A stretch of DNA of 64,000 bases from an uncultured Hyphomonadaceae bacterium (GTDB lineage Bacteria > Pseudomonadota > Alphaproteobacteria > Caulobacterales > Hyphomonadaceae). The translations under genes and the position numbers were made by a program. Position 1 is the stretch's first letter. Every line of letters begins with the position of its first letter. This document shows positions 16,316 to 25,506 of the stretch, piece by piece. The notes under the pieces are model-generated. The model had not been told where the DNA came from and searched no databases. It worked only from the letters and a program-made list of their open reading frames with translations. The stretch covers positions 297,244 through 361,243 of the forward strand of contig CALKFG010000002.1 of NCBI GenBank assembly GCA_938084575.1. The letters are read 5' to 3'.

Positions 16316-18472
16316 TTACCCCGAGGACAGCCTGCCCTCGATCAACCAGATCTGGTCTGGCAAGGCATTCGGCAGGCTCAAACCGACCTGCCCGAGCAGA
16401 GCCCCCGAAATCGGCGTCTCTGCCAGAACCGGCAGGGCGGTCCGGTCATCGCGGTTGACCGCCCGCGGGACATCTGCGTCAGACAGCCCGGTCAGGCTGT
16501 ACATCTGGTCGGCCGGCAGCATGGGCAGGCGCAGGGGCGCCGACGCCGATGAGGGCGGCATCGACAGCTGGGCCACGCTCAGCAGGAACCGGGTCGCGTC
16601 CGGCGACAGGAACAGTTCGGACACGCGTCCGGGCTCGGTTTCGGGCAGACGATAATGCCGGCCGGTGGCAAGCAGGCTGCGCCGGGATTTGTGATCCGAA
16701 ATCGCGGTCCTGAGGCGGGCACGATCACTGTCCGACAGATCGCGGGGGTCAAGCTCAAGCCCCATATGGCGCGTACTGGCAACTCCGGCCCGGAAGGACA
16801 GGGACAGGCGACGTCCGGAGGTGTGGCATCGGGCTGGCCCGACATGGGCACCGAGGATTTCGGGCGGAAAGAAACAGCTCGCCTCTCTCTGGATGCGGAC
16901 CCGCTCATGCGCATCATTGGAATCGGACAGCCAGGCCCGGCCGGTCCGTTTCAGAATTTCGAGATCAAGGCGGCCGCCTCCGGATGCGCAGGTCTCGATC
17001 AGAAGGTCCGGATGGGTCTCCCGCAGGCGGTCCATGAGGCGGTAGACCCCCTCGACCTGGTGGCGGCCGACCGCCCTGCCAGCCGGTGTGGCAGACAAAT
17101 TGGCGGTGCGGTTCATGTCCCATTTGAGATATGAGATCGGGTGCGCCTCCAGCAGCGCATGCAGCGCCCGGTACAGGTGATCGCCCACCTCCGGGCGGCT
17201 CAGGTCGAGGATGAATTGCGACCGGCCCGTCACCTGGGTCAGCCCCGGCAGGTCAAGCCGCCAGTCAGGATGGGCGCGGTACAGATCCGAGTCGGCGCTG
17301 ACCATTTCCGGCTCGACCCACAGACCGAACCGCATGCCCTGCGCCTGCACATGGGCGATCAGGGGTGCCAGCCCATCTTGGTAGATCTGCCGGTCGACGG
17401 TCCAGTCTCCCAGCCCCCGCGTGTCGTCGACCCGGCCCTTGAACCAGCCATCGTCGAGAACAAACAGCTCCGCGCCGAGATCTGCCGCCGCGCTGGCGAG
17501 ATCACAGAGCTGCGTCACATCGTGATCGAAATAAATCGCTTCCCAGCAATTATAGTGGACTGGCCGCGGCTGGAAGGCCGGAAGGTCCGGCAGGATCTCG
17601 CGGCGAATATGACTGTGGAAGGCCTGCGACATACCGCTCAGCCCTGCGGTCGAGCAGGCCGCAACCAGGTCCGGCGTGCGCAGGCTGTCGCCCGGCGCCA
17701 GTCGGCCTTCGCCGGGGGCGAGAAGGCAGCCGGCCTGAATCTGGCGCCGGCCATCGGCCAGCTCTTCCGCCACCAGGCGATGATCTCCCGACCAGGCCAG
17801 TTGTACGCCATGTACCCGTCCGGACAGTTCATCGCTGCCGGGTCCCGGCAGGATCAGGCCGGGAAAATGTTCATGTGAGGTGCGCCCGAGGCGGTTCTCG
17901 CGCACATGCGCGCCCTTGACCCAGGGCACGGTCTGGCGCTGGAATTCGTGGCACCAGCGGCCATGATAGCCGACCATATGGGTCAGGTCCGGCTCAGCCG
18001 GCAGGACCGGACAGGACAGCCAGCTGATCAGAAACGCGTCGGTCCCCTCATTGGTCAGCCGCGCCCAGGCGGTCAGAACCCCGGACCCGGACTGCAGGGT
18101 CAAGCCGGCCTCATAGGCCAGCCCCGCCTCCGCGCACCGGGCGACAAGCTGCAGGCTGTGACCGTCAGGTGCCGGCTGCAGGGGCTGCGCCAGGCGGAAC
18201 TGGGTCACCCAGCCGGTCCCGTCAGATCGCTGGCCAATCAGGCCCGGCTGGCCGGGAAAGCCGCGCCCGGTTTCGGGCAGAAGGCTGAGCGGCGCGGCCG
18301 CGTCCAGCTGGCCATGCCCATGCGGTCGGCGGACAAGGCTCACCATCTGGTCGAGGTCGGCGGTCTCCGGCAGGCTGCTCCCCCAGTAGACAATTTCCGG
18401 CAGGCCATTGTCGGTGGACGCCAGGACAAGACTGACGCCGCCCCCGTCGAGGCGCACACAGGCCGGGCTCAT
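16316..18472 (-). CDS. GH36-family alpha-galactosidase
   Basis: A 718-residue glycoside hydrolase of family 36, normal length, without a signal peptide, so probably cytoplasmic. The N-terminal half is the beta-sandwich domain. The (beta/alpha)8 barrel begins near residue 300 (PVHYNCWEAIYFDHD). LFVLDDGWFKGRVDDTRGLGDW and FGLWVEPEMVS bind sugar. The nucleophile Asp is in YLKWDMNR, and the acid/base Asp is in the second Asp of WLSDSNDAHER. It overlaps the preceding lipoprotein gene by 4 nt. It should release terminal alpha-galactose from oligosaccharides; no transporter for them is nearby. Confidence 0.92.
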   Translation of the reverse strand: MSPACVRLDGGGVSLVLASTDNGLPEIVYWGSSLPETADLDQMVSLVRRPHGHGQLDAAAPLSLLPETGRGFPGQPGLIGQRSDGTGWVTQFRLAQPLQPAPDGHSLQLVARCAEAGLAYEAGLTLQSGSGVLTAWARLTNEGTDAFLISWLSCPVLPAEPDLTHMVGYHGRWCHEFQRQTVPWVKGAHVRENRLGRTSHEHFPGLILPGPGSDELSGRVHGVQLAWSGDHRLVAEELADGRRQIQAGCLLAPGEGRLAPGDSLRTPDLVAACSTAGLSGMSQAFHSHIRREILPDLPAFQPRPVHYNCWEAIYFDHDVTQLCDLASAAADLGAELFVLDDGWFKGRVDDTRGLGDWTVDRQIYQDGLAPLIAHVQAQGMRFGLWVEPEMVSADSDLYRAHPDWRLDLPGLTQVTGRSQFILDLSRPEVGDHLYRALHALLEAHPISYLKWDMNRTANLSATPAGRAVGRHQVEGVYRLMDRLRETHPDLLIETCASGGGRLDLEILKRTGRAWLSDSNDAHERVRIQREASCFFPPEILGAHVGPARCHTSGRRLSLSFRAGVASTRHMGLELDPRDLSDSDRARLRTAISDHKSRRSLLATGRHYRLPETEPGRVSELFLSPDATRFLLSVAQLSMPPSSASAPLRLPMLPADQMYSLTGLSDADVPRAVNRDDRTALPVLAETPISGALLGQVGLSLPNALPDQIWLIEGRLSSG

Positions 18473-19419
18473 GCCGGCGGGTCCGGGCGGAAGACCAGGC
18501 GAAACCCAATATGACTGGCGGAAAAGTCGCGCTCCTGCGCCTGTCGGGCCGCCGGGCGGTAGCGGCGGCAGAAATTGTCCGCGCAGAGATAGGAGCCCCC
18601 CTTGATCAGGCCGCTATTGGGCTGTCCGGCGCGGGCTTGGCCCCGGGTCCATTCCCAGACATTGCCGGTCATATTGAACAATCCGTAGCCATTTGGCGGA
18701 AAACAGCCCACCGGCGCGGTGCCGGCATAGCCATCGCGCCGTGTATTCTGAACCGGGAAAGCGCCCTGCCAGGTGTTGGCTTTCAGCCCCCCGTCATCCG
18801 GCGGCTCATCGCCCCAGCTATAGCGGGCGCCATCCAGCCCGCCGCGGGCCGCATATTCCCATTCCGCTTCTGTCGGCAGGTCGCCACCTGCCCAGGCGGC
18901 ATAGGCCAGCGCATCATGAAAAGTGACGTGGACCACCGGGTGATCCATGCGACCGGACAGGTCTGACCCCGGGCCCTCCGGCGCCCGCCAGCTGGCGCCT
19001 TCCACAAAATGCCACCACCGCCGCTGACCGGTGTCGGCCGGGGACCGGAAGACCGCCGACCCCGGCACCAAAAGCGCGGGCGGGAGGTCCGGATGCAGCG
19101 CCGGGTCCGGTGCCCGCTCGGCCTGGGTGACATAAGCCGTGGCGGCCACAAAGGTCGCGAACTGTGCATTGCTGACCTCGGTGGACTGCATGGCGAGGGG
19201 AGCGACCGAAACCTGGCGGATCGGGGCCTCTTCGGCATAGGTGTCCGTGGCCCCCATGCTGAACACGCCGGCCGGCAGGTCGACCCGCACAGTATCGGCA
19301 ACACAGGCAACCGGCCCACTGTCGCCCGTCGCCGCCGCGTCGGGACCGGGCGCCTCCGCCAGGCAGGCAGAGAGCAAGACCCCGGCAAGTCCGGGCCAAA
19401 GGCAGGTCGGCAGGCGCAT
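18469..19419 (-). CDS. Formylglycine-generating-enzyme family lipoprotein (SUMF1-like)
   Basis: A 316-residue protein from the ATG at 19419. The start MRLPTCLWPGLAGVLLSAC gives a lipoprotein signal with lipobox LSAC, so the mature protein is anchored in the envelope. The rest is the FGE-sulfatase domain (VDLPAGVFSMGAT, EVSNAQFATFV, LPTEAEWEYAARGG, NMTGNVWEWTRG). Near the C-terminus KGGSYLCADNFCRRYRPAAR keeps the CxxxxC pair that binds copper and forms the active site in true formylglycine-generating enzymes. Many homologues lack these cysteines, so activity on sulfatases is plausible. It could mature the periplasmic Cys-type sulfatase encoded at 49.9 kb. The long N-terminal extension in the open frame overlaps the divergent gene and is rejected. 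Confidence 0.85.
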   Translation of the reverse strand: MRLPTCLWPGLAGVLLSACLAEAPGPDAAATGDSGPVACVADTVRVDLPAGVFSMGATDTYAEEAPIRQVSVAPLAMQSTEVSNAQFATFVAATAYVTQAERAPDPALHPDLPPALLVPGSAVFRSPADTGQRRWWHFVEGASWRAPEGPGSDLSGRMDHPVVHVTFHDALAYAAWAGGDLPTEAEWEYAARGGLDGARYSWGDEPPDDGGLKANTWQGAFPVQNTRRDGYAGTAPVGCFPPNGYGLFNMTGNVWEWTRGQARAGQPNSGLIKGGSYLCADNFCRRYRPAARQAQERDFSASHIGFRLVFRPDPPA

Positions 19420-19480
19420 CGGCGTCGATGTAGCACCCCGGGGATTTCGCGTATAGAAGTCTCTGATCACGGAGCGCCTC

Positions 19481-19849
19481 ATGCCTGACATTTCCCCGCC
19501 CCTGCCCCGGCTCAGTGTGCGGATTGACCTGCCCGGCGGCGCGCGGTTCGGCCCGGGCATGGCCCGGCTGATGCAGGCGATCGAGACACAGGGCTCGATT
19601 CGGGCCGCCGCAGCCGCCATGCGCATGTCCTATCCCAAGGCCCTGAAACTGGTCGACAGCATGAATGCCGCTTTCTCCGACCCCCTGGTTGAAACACGCC
19701 ATGGCGGCGCAAACCGCGGTGGTGCCCGGCTGACCGCATCCGGCGCCGGCATCCTGCAGCTTTATCTCGCCCTGTGCGAAAGCGCCCACAGCGTCAATCA
19801 GGATCGGCTCGACCTGCTGCGGAGCCGGCTAGCCGGCCCCGAAGACTAG
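19481..19849 (+). CDS. ModE-like winged-helix regulator (DNA-binding domain only)
   Basis: A 122-residue protein matching the N-terminal LysR-type winged helix of ModE: GPGMARLMQAIETQGSIRAAAAAMRMSYPKALKLVDSMNAAF, then a wing with GGANRGGARLT. No molybdate-binding MOP domain follows, so it either senses indirectly or acts constitutively. It precedes the molybdenum cofactor operon on the same strand with 33 nt between, and that gap holds a ModE-box-like inverted repeat. Confidence 0.88.
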   Translation: MPDISPPLPRLSVRIDLPGGARFGPGMARLMQAIETQGSIRAAAAAMRMSYPKALKLVDSMNAAFSDPLVETRHGGANRGGARLTASGAGILQLYLALCESAHSVNQDRLDLLRSRLAGPED

Positions 19850-19852
19850 CCT

Positions 19853-19876
19853 CGATGTAAAATACCTTTTATATCG
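19853..19876. promoter_or_regulatory. ModE-box-like inverted repeat
   Basis: Arms CGATGTAAA and TTTATATCG flank a 6 bp centre, with one mismatch between arms. The CGAT-TA-TA-ATCG layout resembles known ModE operators. It sits between the ModE-like gene and the cofactor operon start at 19883, where a repressor would block transcription. The binding claim is inference. Confidence 0.5.
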
Positions 19877-19882
19877 GGATTC

Positions 19883-21427
19883 ATGACCGACCTGTCCGCC
19901 CATCGTCCCACCTGTGAGCATGCCGAGGACGTGATCGCCCAGGCCCTGGCCTGGACCGACAGCGCCCTGGTCATGGTGACCGGGACGGAGGGCGGCGGCG
20001 TGCGGGCCCCGGGGGCGCTGATGGCCGTCCGGGCAGATGGCTGCTCGGTGGGTTATGTGTCCGGCGGCTGTATTGATGCCGATGTCGTTCTGCAGGCGCA
20101 GGGGGCGTTGCAAACCGGCAGGATCCGCCGCCTGCGCTATGGGGCCGGTTCCCCGTTTCTTGACCTGCCCCTGCCCTGCGGCGGTGGCATCGACCTTGTC
20201 ATCCTGCCGTCTCCGGACCGGACTGTGCTGGCGGCTGTGGCCCGGCAGCTGGCGGCTCGGCGACCGGTCAGTCTGGGCCTGTCAGATGCCGGCCAGCTCT
20301 CCTGCGCGCCCCCCCTGGCCAACAGCGCCCGGCCGTTTCGGGCGCTGGTCCGTCCGAAGCTCCGGGTCCGGATTGCCGGAAAGGGCGCAGATGGCCTGGC
20401 CATGGCCCGGCTGTGCCAGGCCAGCGGCCTCGATGTGCACCTGCAGCTGACCGATTCCGAGGATGCGGCCACGGCCCGCCGCGACGGGATCGTGCAGATC
20501 GACCCCCTCTCCAGCCCGCAGGACCTGCCCGATCCCGGCGATGACGCGGCCACCGCCTTTGTCCTGATGCTGCACGATCCGGACTGGGAACCGGCCCTGC
20601 TGCAGCAGGCTCTGTCCGGACCGGCTTTCTATATCGGCGCCGTCGGCAGCCGGACCACTCATGCCCGCCGCTGCGCCCGGCTTGAAGCCCTCGGCACCGG
20701 GGCAGCCGACATCGACCGGGTCCGCGGTCCGATCGGCCTGATCCCGAGCATGCGGGATGCCAGCATGCTGGCCGTCTCAGCGCTGGCTGACATCGTCGCG
20801 GCCTGGCATAGCCCTGCGGCACAGCCTCTGTTGCGGACCGGGCTGCTGCTGCTCGCAGCAGGGCGGTCAGAACGGTTCGAGACCGGCGACAAATTACTGG
20901 CGCCCCTGGCCGGGGGCAGAGCCGTTCTGGAGGGTCCGGCCGGCGCGCTCAGCGCAATCCCGGTCGCGGCACGCCTGGCCGTCACCCATCCACACCGCCC
21001 GGCCCGCCGGAACCTGCTTGAGCAGGCGGGCTGGCAGGTGATCGACACGCCAGCGCCTGACCAGGGCATGGCCACCAGCCTCAGGGCCGGGATCTCGGCG
21101 CTGCGGGACATGGCCGACCCTGAGGCCATCCTCGTTCTGCTGGGCGACATGCCGAGCGTGTCCGACCGGCACCTGATCCGGCTACAGTCCAGCCTGACCC
21201 CGGACCTCGAGGCGGTGCTCAGCGAGAGTGACGGCCAGGCCGGGCCGCCGGCTTTGTTTTCCCGCCAAACCTTTGACACGCTGATGATGGCGACGGGGGA
21301 TCGTGGCGCACGTGACCTGATCGCCAGCCTGACAGCAACCGGTCGGGTCGCCTTGCCGCTGGCCGAAGCCCACGACATTGACCGGGTTGCCGACCTGGCG
21401 CACACCGGAGCACCAGCCGATGCCTGA
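19883..21427 (+). CDS. XdhC/CoxI-type and MobA-like fusion protein
   Basis: A 514-residue two-domain protein. Residues 1 to about 310 are XdhC/CoxI-like ([51 protein letters not shown]). Residues 310-514 are a MobA/MocA-type nucleotidyltransferase ([51 protein letters not shown]). The halves would modify the molybdenum cofactor with a nucleotide and hand it to a xanthine-dehydrogenase/CO-dehydrogenase type enzyme. The GRSERF loop lacks the usual Lys further along, although KLLAPLAG follows. It is the first gene of the cofactor operon and overlaps moaA by 8 nt. Confidence 0.85.
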   Translation: MTDLSAHRPTCEHAEDVIAQALAWTDSALVMVTGTEGGGVRAPGALMAVRADGCSVGYVSGGCIDADVVLQAQGALQTGRIRRLRYGAGSPFLDLPLPCGGGIDLVILPSPDRTVLAAVARQLAARRPVSLGLSDAGQLSCAPPLANSARPFRALVRPKLRVRIAGKGADGLAMARLCQASGLDVHLQLTDSEDAATARRDGIVQIDPLSSPQDLPDPGDDAATAFVLMLHDPDWEPALLQQALSGPAFYIGAVGSRTTHARRCARLEALGTGAADIDRVRGPIGLIPSMRDASMLAVSALADIVAAWHSPAAQPLLRTGLLLLAAGRSERFETGDKLLAPLAGGRAVLEGPAGALSAIPVAARLAVTHPHRPARRNLLEQAGWQVIDTPAPDQGMATSLRAGISALRDMADPEAILVLLGDMPSVSDRHLIRLQSSLTPDLEAVLSESDGQAGPPALFSRQTFDTLMMATGDRGARDLIASLTATGRVALPLAEAHDIDRVADLAHTGAPADA

Positions 21428-22451
21428 CGGACAGCTGCAGCCCCCGCCCACACCGCTGGTCGACCGCTTCGGCCGGACCGTTAACTATCTTCGCCTGTCG
21501 GTCACCGACCGCTGCGACTTGCGGTGCACTTATTGCATGTCGGAAAAGATGCAGTTCCTGCCCAAGGCCGAGTTGCTCAGCGTCGACGAGCTCGATCAGG
21601 TTGCCTCGGCCTTTATCGCCCGGGGCGTGCGCAAGATCCGGATCACGGGCGGTGAACCCCTGGTCCGGAAGGATCTTGACGCCCTGCTGTCGCGCCTGTC
21701 CCGACACCTTGGCGCTGGCCTCGACGAGCTGACCCTGACCACCAATGCCACCCAGCTGGCGAGCCGCGCCGAGATGCTGGTGCGCCACGGTGTGAAGCGG
21801 ATCAATGTCTCTCTCGACACACTGGATCCCGACCGGTTCTTTGAGATCACGCGCCGTGGAACCCTCGGTCCGGTTCTGGATGGCATCGCCGCGGCACAGG
21901 CCGCTGGACTGAAGGTGAAGCTGAACACGGTGGTGCTGCGTCATCAGAATGCTGCGGCACTGCCTGACATGATCCGGTGGGCGCATGAACGAGGCATGGA
22001 TATGACCCTGATCGAGGTCATGCCGCTGGGCGCCACAGGCGAAGACCGGATTGACCAGTATATTCCGCTCACCATGATCCGCGACCGCCTCGACCAGATC
22101 TGGCAGCTGCAGGACCTGCCGCAGACCGATCTGAGCGCCGGGCCGTCGCATTATGTCCGGATTGCTGAAACCGGCGGACGCCTTGGCTTTATCACACCGC
22201 TGACCCAGAATTTCTGCGCCGGGTGTAACCGCGTCCGGGTCACCTGTACCGGACGAATCTATATGTGCCTCGGTCAGGACGACCATATTGACCTGCGCGC
22301 GGCCCTGCGCGGCTCCGCCCCGGCCCAAACGGCCCTTGATGCGGCCATCGATCAGGCAATGCGGGGCAAGCCGGAGCGTCACGAGTTTGAAATTTCGCAC
22401 CGCGGCGCCGCGCCGGCCCTGCCCCGGCACATGTCGGTCACCGGAGGCTGA
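21420..22451 (+). CDS. moaA: GTP 3',8-cyclase
   Basis: A 343-residue radical SAM enzyme that begins molybdopterin synthesis from GTP. The ATG at 21420 ([12 protein letters not shown]) is preferred over one at 21378 because the latter lies deep in the preceding gene. The SAM cluster motif is CDLRCTYCM; the second cluster is in [21 protein letters not shown]. The protein ends in VTGG, keeping the C-terminal Gly-Gly required in MoaA. Confidence 0.96.
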   Translation: MPDGQLQPPPTPLVDRFGRTVNYLRLSVTDRCDLRCTYCMSEKMQFLPKAELLSVDELDQVASAFIARGVRKIRITGGEPLVRKDLDALLSRLSRHLGAGLDELTLTTNATQLASRAEMLVRHGVKRINVSLDTLDPDRFFEITRRGTLGPVLDGIAAAQAAGLKVKLNTVVLRHQNAAALPDMIRWAHERGMDMTLIEVMPLGATGEDRIDQYIPLTMIRDRLDQIWQLQDLPQTDLSAGPSHYVRIAETGGRLGFITPLTQNFCAGCNRVRVTCTGRIYMCLGQDDHIDLRAALRGSAPAQTALDAAIDQAMRGKPERHEFEISHRGAAPALPRHMSVTGG

Positions 22452-22452
22452 C

Positions 22453-22701
22453 ATGGCCCGTCTGTCGTTTTTTGGTCGCCTGTCCGACACTGTCCCGTCT
22501 GCGGAGCAGACCTTCAGCCTGCCCGTCAGCGTGCGGAATACGACCGAGCTGAGACGCTGGCTCAGCGAGCGCTTCATGCTGGCCGTCCTTCTGGATGACA
22601 GGTCCATTCGCATCGCGGTGAATGATGAGATTGTGTGCGAGCCGCATGGCCTGTGCGATGAGGATCATATTGCCTTCCTGCCCCCAGTCGGAGGTGGGTG
22701 A
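22453..22701 (+). CDS. moaD: Molybdopterin synthase sulfur carrier subunit
   Basis: An 82-residue ubiquitin-like protein ending in PPVGGG, whose C-terminal glycine is thiocarboxylated and donates sulfur in the MoaD-MoaE complex. It starts 1 nt after moaA and its stop shares one base with the moaE start (TGATG), so the two synthase subunits are coupled. Confidence 0.93.
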   Translation: MARLSFFGRLSDTVPSAEQTFSLPVSVRNTTELRRWLSERFMLAVLLDDRSIRIAVNDEIVCEPHGLCDEDHIAFLPPVGGG

Positions 22702-23162
22702 TGATTGAACTGCGCCAGAGCCGTCTCGATGCCGCCGAGGCCCTGCGGGCCTTTGAAGCCCGCGCCGGTGATGCCGGCGGTCTGGTCAGCTTTGTCGGCC
22801 GGGTCCGGTCGGAAGCCGCCGGGGGCACCGTCTTCGGCCTGCATTTGCAGGCCTATTCACCCCTCACCGAACAGGGCATGCAGACTGCGGCAGACCACGC
22901 CCTGACACGCTGGCCCCTGACCGCGCTGAGCCTGATCCACCGGATTGGCGACATGGCGCCGGGCGACACCATCGTCTTCGTCGCCACGGCCGCCCGGCAC
23001 CGGCGCGATGCCTTCGAGGCCGCGGACTATCTCATGGACTATCTCAAGACCGAGGCGGTGTTCTGGAAAAAGGAACTCACCGACAAGGGCGCCCGCTGGA
23101 TCGAGCCCCGCGCACAGGACTATCAAGATCAGGCCCGCTGGGCCCTTACTGGAGACACCTAG
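22701..23162 (+). CDS. moaE: Molybdopterin synthase catalytic subunit
   Basis: A 153-residue protein with GLVSFVGRVR near residue 27, HRIGDMAPGDTIVFVATAARHRRDAFEAADYLMDYLKTEAVFWKKE with the catalytic Lys residues, and RWIEPRAQD. It converts cyclic pyranopterin monophosphate to molybdopterin with MoaD. I use the ATG at 22701; a GTG at 22698 is possible but has no better context. Confidence 0.95.
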   Translation: MIELRQSRLDAAEALRAFEARAGDAGGLVSFVGRVRSEAAGGTVFGLHLQAYSPLTEQGMQTAADHALTRWPLTALSLIHRIGDMAPGDTIVFVATAARHRRDAFEAADYLMDYLKTEAVFWKKELTDKGARWIEPRAQDYQDQARWALTGDT

Positions 23163-23164
23163 TC

Positions 23165-23695
23165 ATGCATGGCATCAATGAGTCGCTTCCCTTTATCCCG
23201 GTCCGAATCGCGGTGCTGGTTGTCAGCGACACGCGGACACTGGAAACCGACACGTCGGGGGCCACGCTGGTCCAGCGCATCGAGGCCGGCGGCCATGAGG
23301 TTGCAGACCGCCAGATCGTCCCGGATGACAAGGCGCAGATCCGGGCCCGTGTTCAGACCTGGATCACCGATCCCGACATAGACGTGGTGATTTCAAGCGG
23401 CGGGACCGGCCTGACCGGGCGGGACGTGACGCCCGAGGCCATCACCCCGCTGTTCGACAAGATCATTGAAGGCTTCTCCGTCATTTTCCATCAGGTCAGC
23501 TACCAGAGCGTCGGCCTGTCGACCCTGCAATCGCGTGCCATTGCCGGGCTGGCGGACGGTACCTTCATCTTCTGCCTTCCCGGATCCACCGGTGCGGTTA
23601 AGGATGGCTGGGACAAGGTGATTTCCTACCAGCTCGACAGCCGCCACAAGCCCTGCAATTTGGTGGAACTCATGCCGCGCCTGATGGAACGCTGA
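23165..23695 (+). CDS. moaB: Molybdopterin adenylyltransferase-type protein
   Basis: A 176-residue MoaB/Mog-fold protein. [24 protein letters not shown] is the N-terminal strand, [25 protein letters not shown] the MPT-binding loop, and [23 protein letters not shown] the second conserved segment. MoaB/Mog proteins adenylylate molybdopterin for metal insertion by MoeA, whose gene lies two genes on. Confidence 0.94.
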   Translation: MHGINESLPFIPVRIAVLVVSDTRTLETDTSGATLVQRIEAGGHEVADRQIVPDDKAQIRARVQTWITDPDIDVVISSGGTGLTGRDVTPEAITPLFDKIIEGFSVIFHQVSYQSVGLSTLQSRAIAGLADGTFIFCLPGSTGAVKDGWDKVISYQLDSRHKPCNLVELMPRLMER

Positions 23696-23697
23696 TC

Positions 23698-24174
23698 ATG
23701 AGCGACCTGACCCATATCGGACCGGACGGGCGGGCCCGCATGGTCGATGTCGGTGACAAGGCCGTCACCCATCGCACGGCCACGGCCCGCGGCTTTGTCC
23801 GCATGGCTCCGGAAACCCTGGCTGTGGCCAGTCAGCGCGACACGAAGAAAGGCGACCCGATCGCCATTGCCGAGCTGGCGGGCATTATGGCTACCAAGCG
23901 GACGGCAGATCTGATCCCCTTATGCCACCCGCTCCCGCTCAGCGGCGTCAAACTCGACATTACGGTTGCCGAGGCCGGGCTCAGCGTTGAGGCCCGGGTG
24001 CGCACCACGGGCCAGACCGGCGTCGAAATGGAGGCGCTGACAGCAGTCTCTGTCGCCTGCCTGACCCTGTACGACATGCTGAAAGCCCTCGACAAGGCGA
24101 TGGTCATCGAAGGCATCGAGCTGGTCGAAAAGACCGGTGGAAAATCCGGCGACTATCGCAAGAGCCGGTCATGA
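23698..24174 (+). CDS. moaC: Cyclic pyranopterin monophosphate synthase
   Basis: A 158-residue MoaC, partner of MoaA. Family motifs include [53 protein letters not shown] and [24 protein letters not shown], with the active-site Lys in the C-terminal region. It begins 2 nt after moaB and overlaps moeA by 4 nt. Confidence 0.95.
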   Translation: MSDLTHIGPDGRARMVDVGDKAVTHRTATARGFVRMAPETLAVASQRDTKKGDPIAIAELAGIMATKRTADLIPLCHPLPLSGVKLDITVAEAGLSVEARVRTTGQTGVEMEALTAVSVACLTLYDMLKALDKAMVIEGIELVEKTGGKSGDYRKSRS

Positions 24175-25367
24175 GCGGTCTGGTCAGTGTTGACGAGGCG
24201 CTGCGCCTGCTGGACCGGAACGGCTTCACACCGCCCGCCGAAAGGGTTGCGCTGGCCGAAGCAGACGGCGCGCGTCTGGCCGAGGATGTTGTCGCGCTTG
24301 TCTCCCGCCCGCCCCTTCCGGTTTCGGCCATGGATGGCTATGCCGTTCGCCTGGCCGATGTCTGCCAAGCCGGCAGCCAGCTGGACGTGATTGGGGAGGC
24401 TCCGGCCGGGATCCCCTTCACGGGAGAGGTGGGTCCGGGACAGGCCGTTCGGATCTTCACCGGCGGTGTCCTGCCCGAGGGCAGCGATCACATCATCATT
24501 CAGGAAGAGGCCCGCCGGGACGGTCAGACCGTCATCTTCGAGACCGGTCATGACGCCCCGCGCTATGTCCGTCCAGCCGGGCTTGATTTCAAGAAAGATG
24601 CCATCCTGCTGCGCGCGGGGACCCGGCTGGGAGCGGCGGAGCTGGCGCTGGCCGCAGCCGCCAATCACGCCACCGTCATGGTTCGGCGTCGCCTGCGCGT
24701 GGGCCTGCTGGCCAATGGCAATGAGCTGAGACCTCCGGGCAGCACACTGGCCGCGGGTGAAATCATCAATTCCAATCCCGTGGCGCTGTCGCTTCTCGTA
24801 CAAAGCTGGGGCGGCATCCCGGTGGATCTGGGAATTGCCGGCGATAGCGAGGCCGATATCCGGGCCCATATCGCCGAGGCCGAGCATATCGATCTCTTCC
24901 TGCCTGTGGGCGGGGCCTCGGTCGGGGATCATGACCATATGCGCGGCGCCTTTGCGCGTGAGGGATTTCAGCCGGTCTTTGAAAAAGTGGCCGTGAAGCC
25001 GGGCAAACCCAGCTGGTTTTCCAGCCGGGGCGCCCAGCGGGTGATGGGCCTTCCCGGAAACCCGGCCTCTGCCCTGGTCTGCGCGCACCTGTTCGCCCGG
25101 CCGCTGATCACCCAGACCCATGGCCATCAGACCCGGCCCGCCGCGCTCACCACCGACCTGCCCGCCAATGGGCCCCGTGAAGCCTTTTTGAGGGCGGCGG
25201 TCGCTTTTGGCCCGGAAGGTCGTTTGAGTGTTACGCCCGCGCCCAATCAGGACAGCTCTCTGATCAGCCCGTTCCTGTCCGCCAATGGCCTGGTGCGGCG
25301 TCGGCCCCATGCTGCGGCCGTTCAGGCCGGCCGACCGGTGGATGTTGTTTTGATCGCCCCCCTCTGA
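24171..25367 (+). CDS. moeA: Molybdopterin molybdenumtransferase
   Basis: A 398-residue MoeA that inserts molybdate into adenylylated molybdopterin. SAMDGYAVR is the conserved segment of the first domain, [20 protein letters not shown] follows, then [11 protein letters not shown] and [11 protein letters not shown]. It closes the operon; all steps from GTP to Mo-cofactor are encoded except a free-standing MobA for the bis-MGD form, consistent with use by an XdhC-dependent enzyme. Confidence 0.95.
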   Translation: MSGLVSVDEALRLLDRNGFTPPAERVALAEADGARLAEDVVALVSRPPLPVSAMDGYAVRLADVCQAGSQLDVIGEAPAGIPFTGEVGPGQAVRIFTGGVLPEGSDHIIIQEEARRDGQTVIFETGHDAPRYVRPAGLDFKKDAILLRAGTRLGAAELALAAAANHATVMVRRRLRVGLLANGNELRPPGSTLAAGEIINSNPVALSLLVQSWGGIPVDLGIAGDSEADIRAHIAEAEHIDLFLPVGGASVGDHDHMRGAFAREGFQPVFEKVAVKPGKPSWFSSRGAQRVMGLPGNPASALVCAHLFARPLITQTHGHQTRPAALTTDLPANGPREAFLRAAVAFGPEGRLSVTPAPNQDSSLISPFLSANGLVRRRPHAAAVQAGRPVDVVLIAPL

Positions 25368-25506
25368 GACGCCCTGCCCGCGACGCTGCGCTGTCCGCGG
25401 ATCGCCGCCTGTGTTAGCATCCCCGCGGGCCTGATGCGCTGGGCCGCGCCGGCTGAGGCCTGCCCCGGCGGATGCCGCATAATTGCCCCGGCGAGGGAGA
25501 AGATAG

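Noticed and set aside
15021..16655. Plus-strand open frame of 544 codons
   Set aside because: Antisense to an acyl-CoA dehydrogenase and the end of the galactosidase; no motif.
19420..19626. Longer start for the FGE-family lipoprotein
   Set aside because: The added residues overlap the divergent ModE-like gene and would bury the lipoprotein signal.
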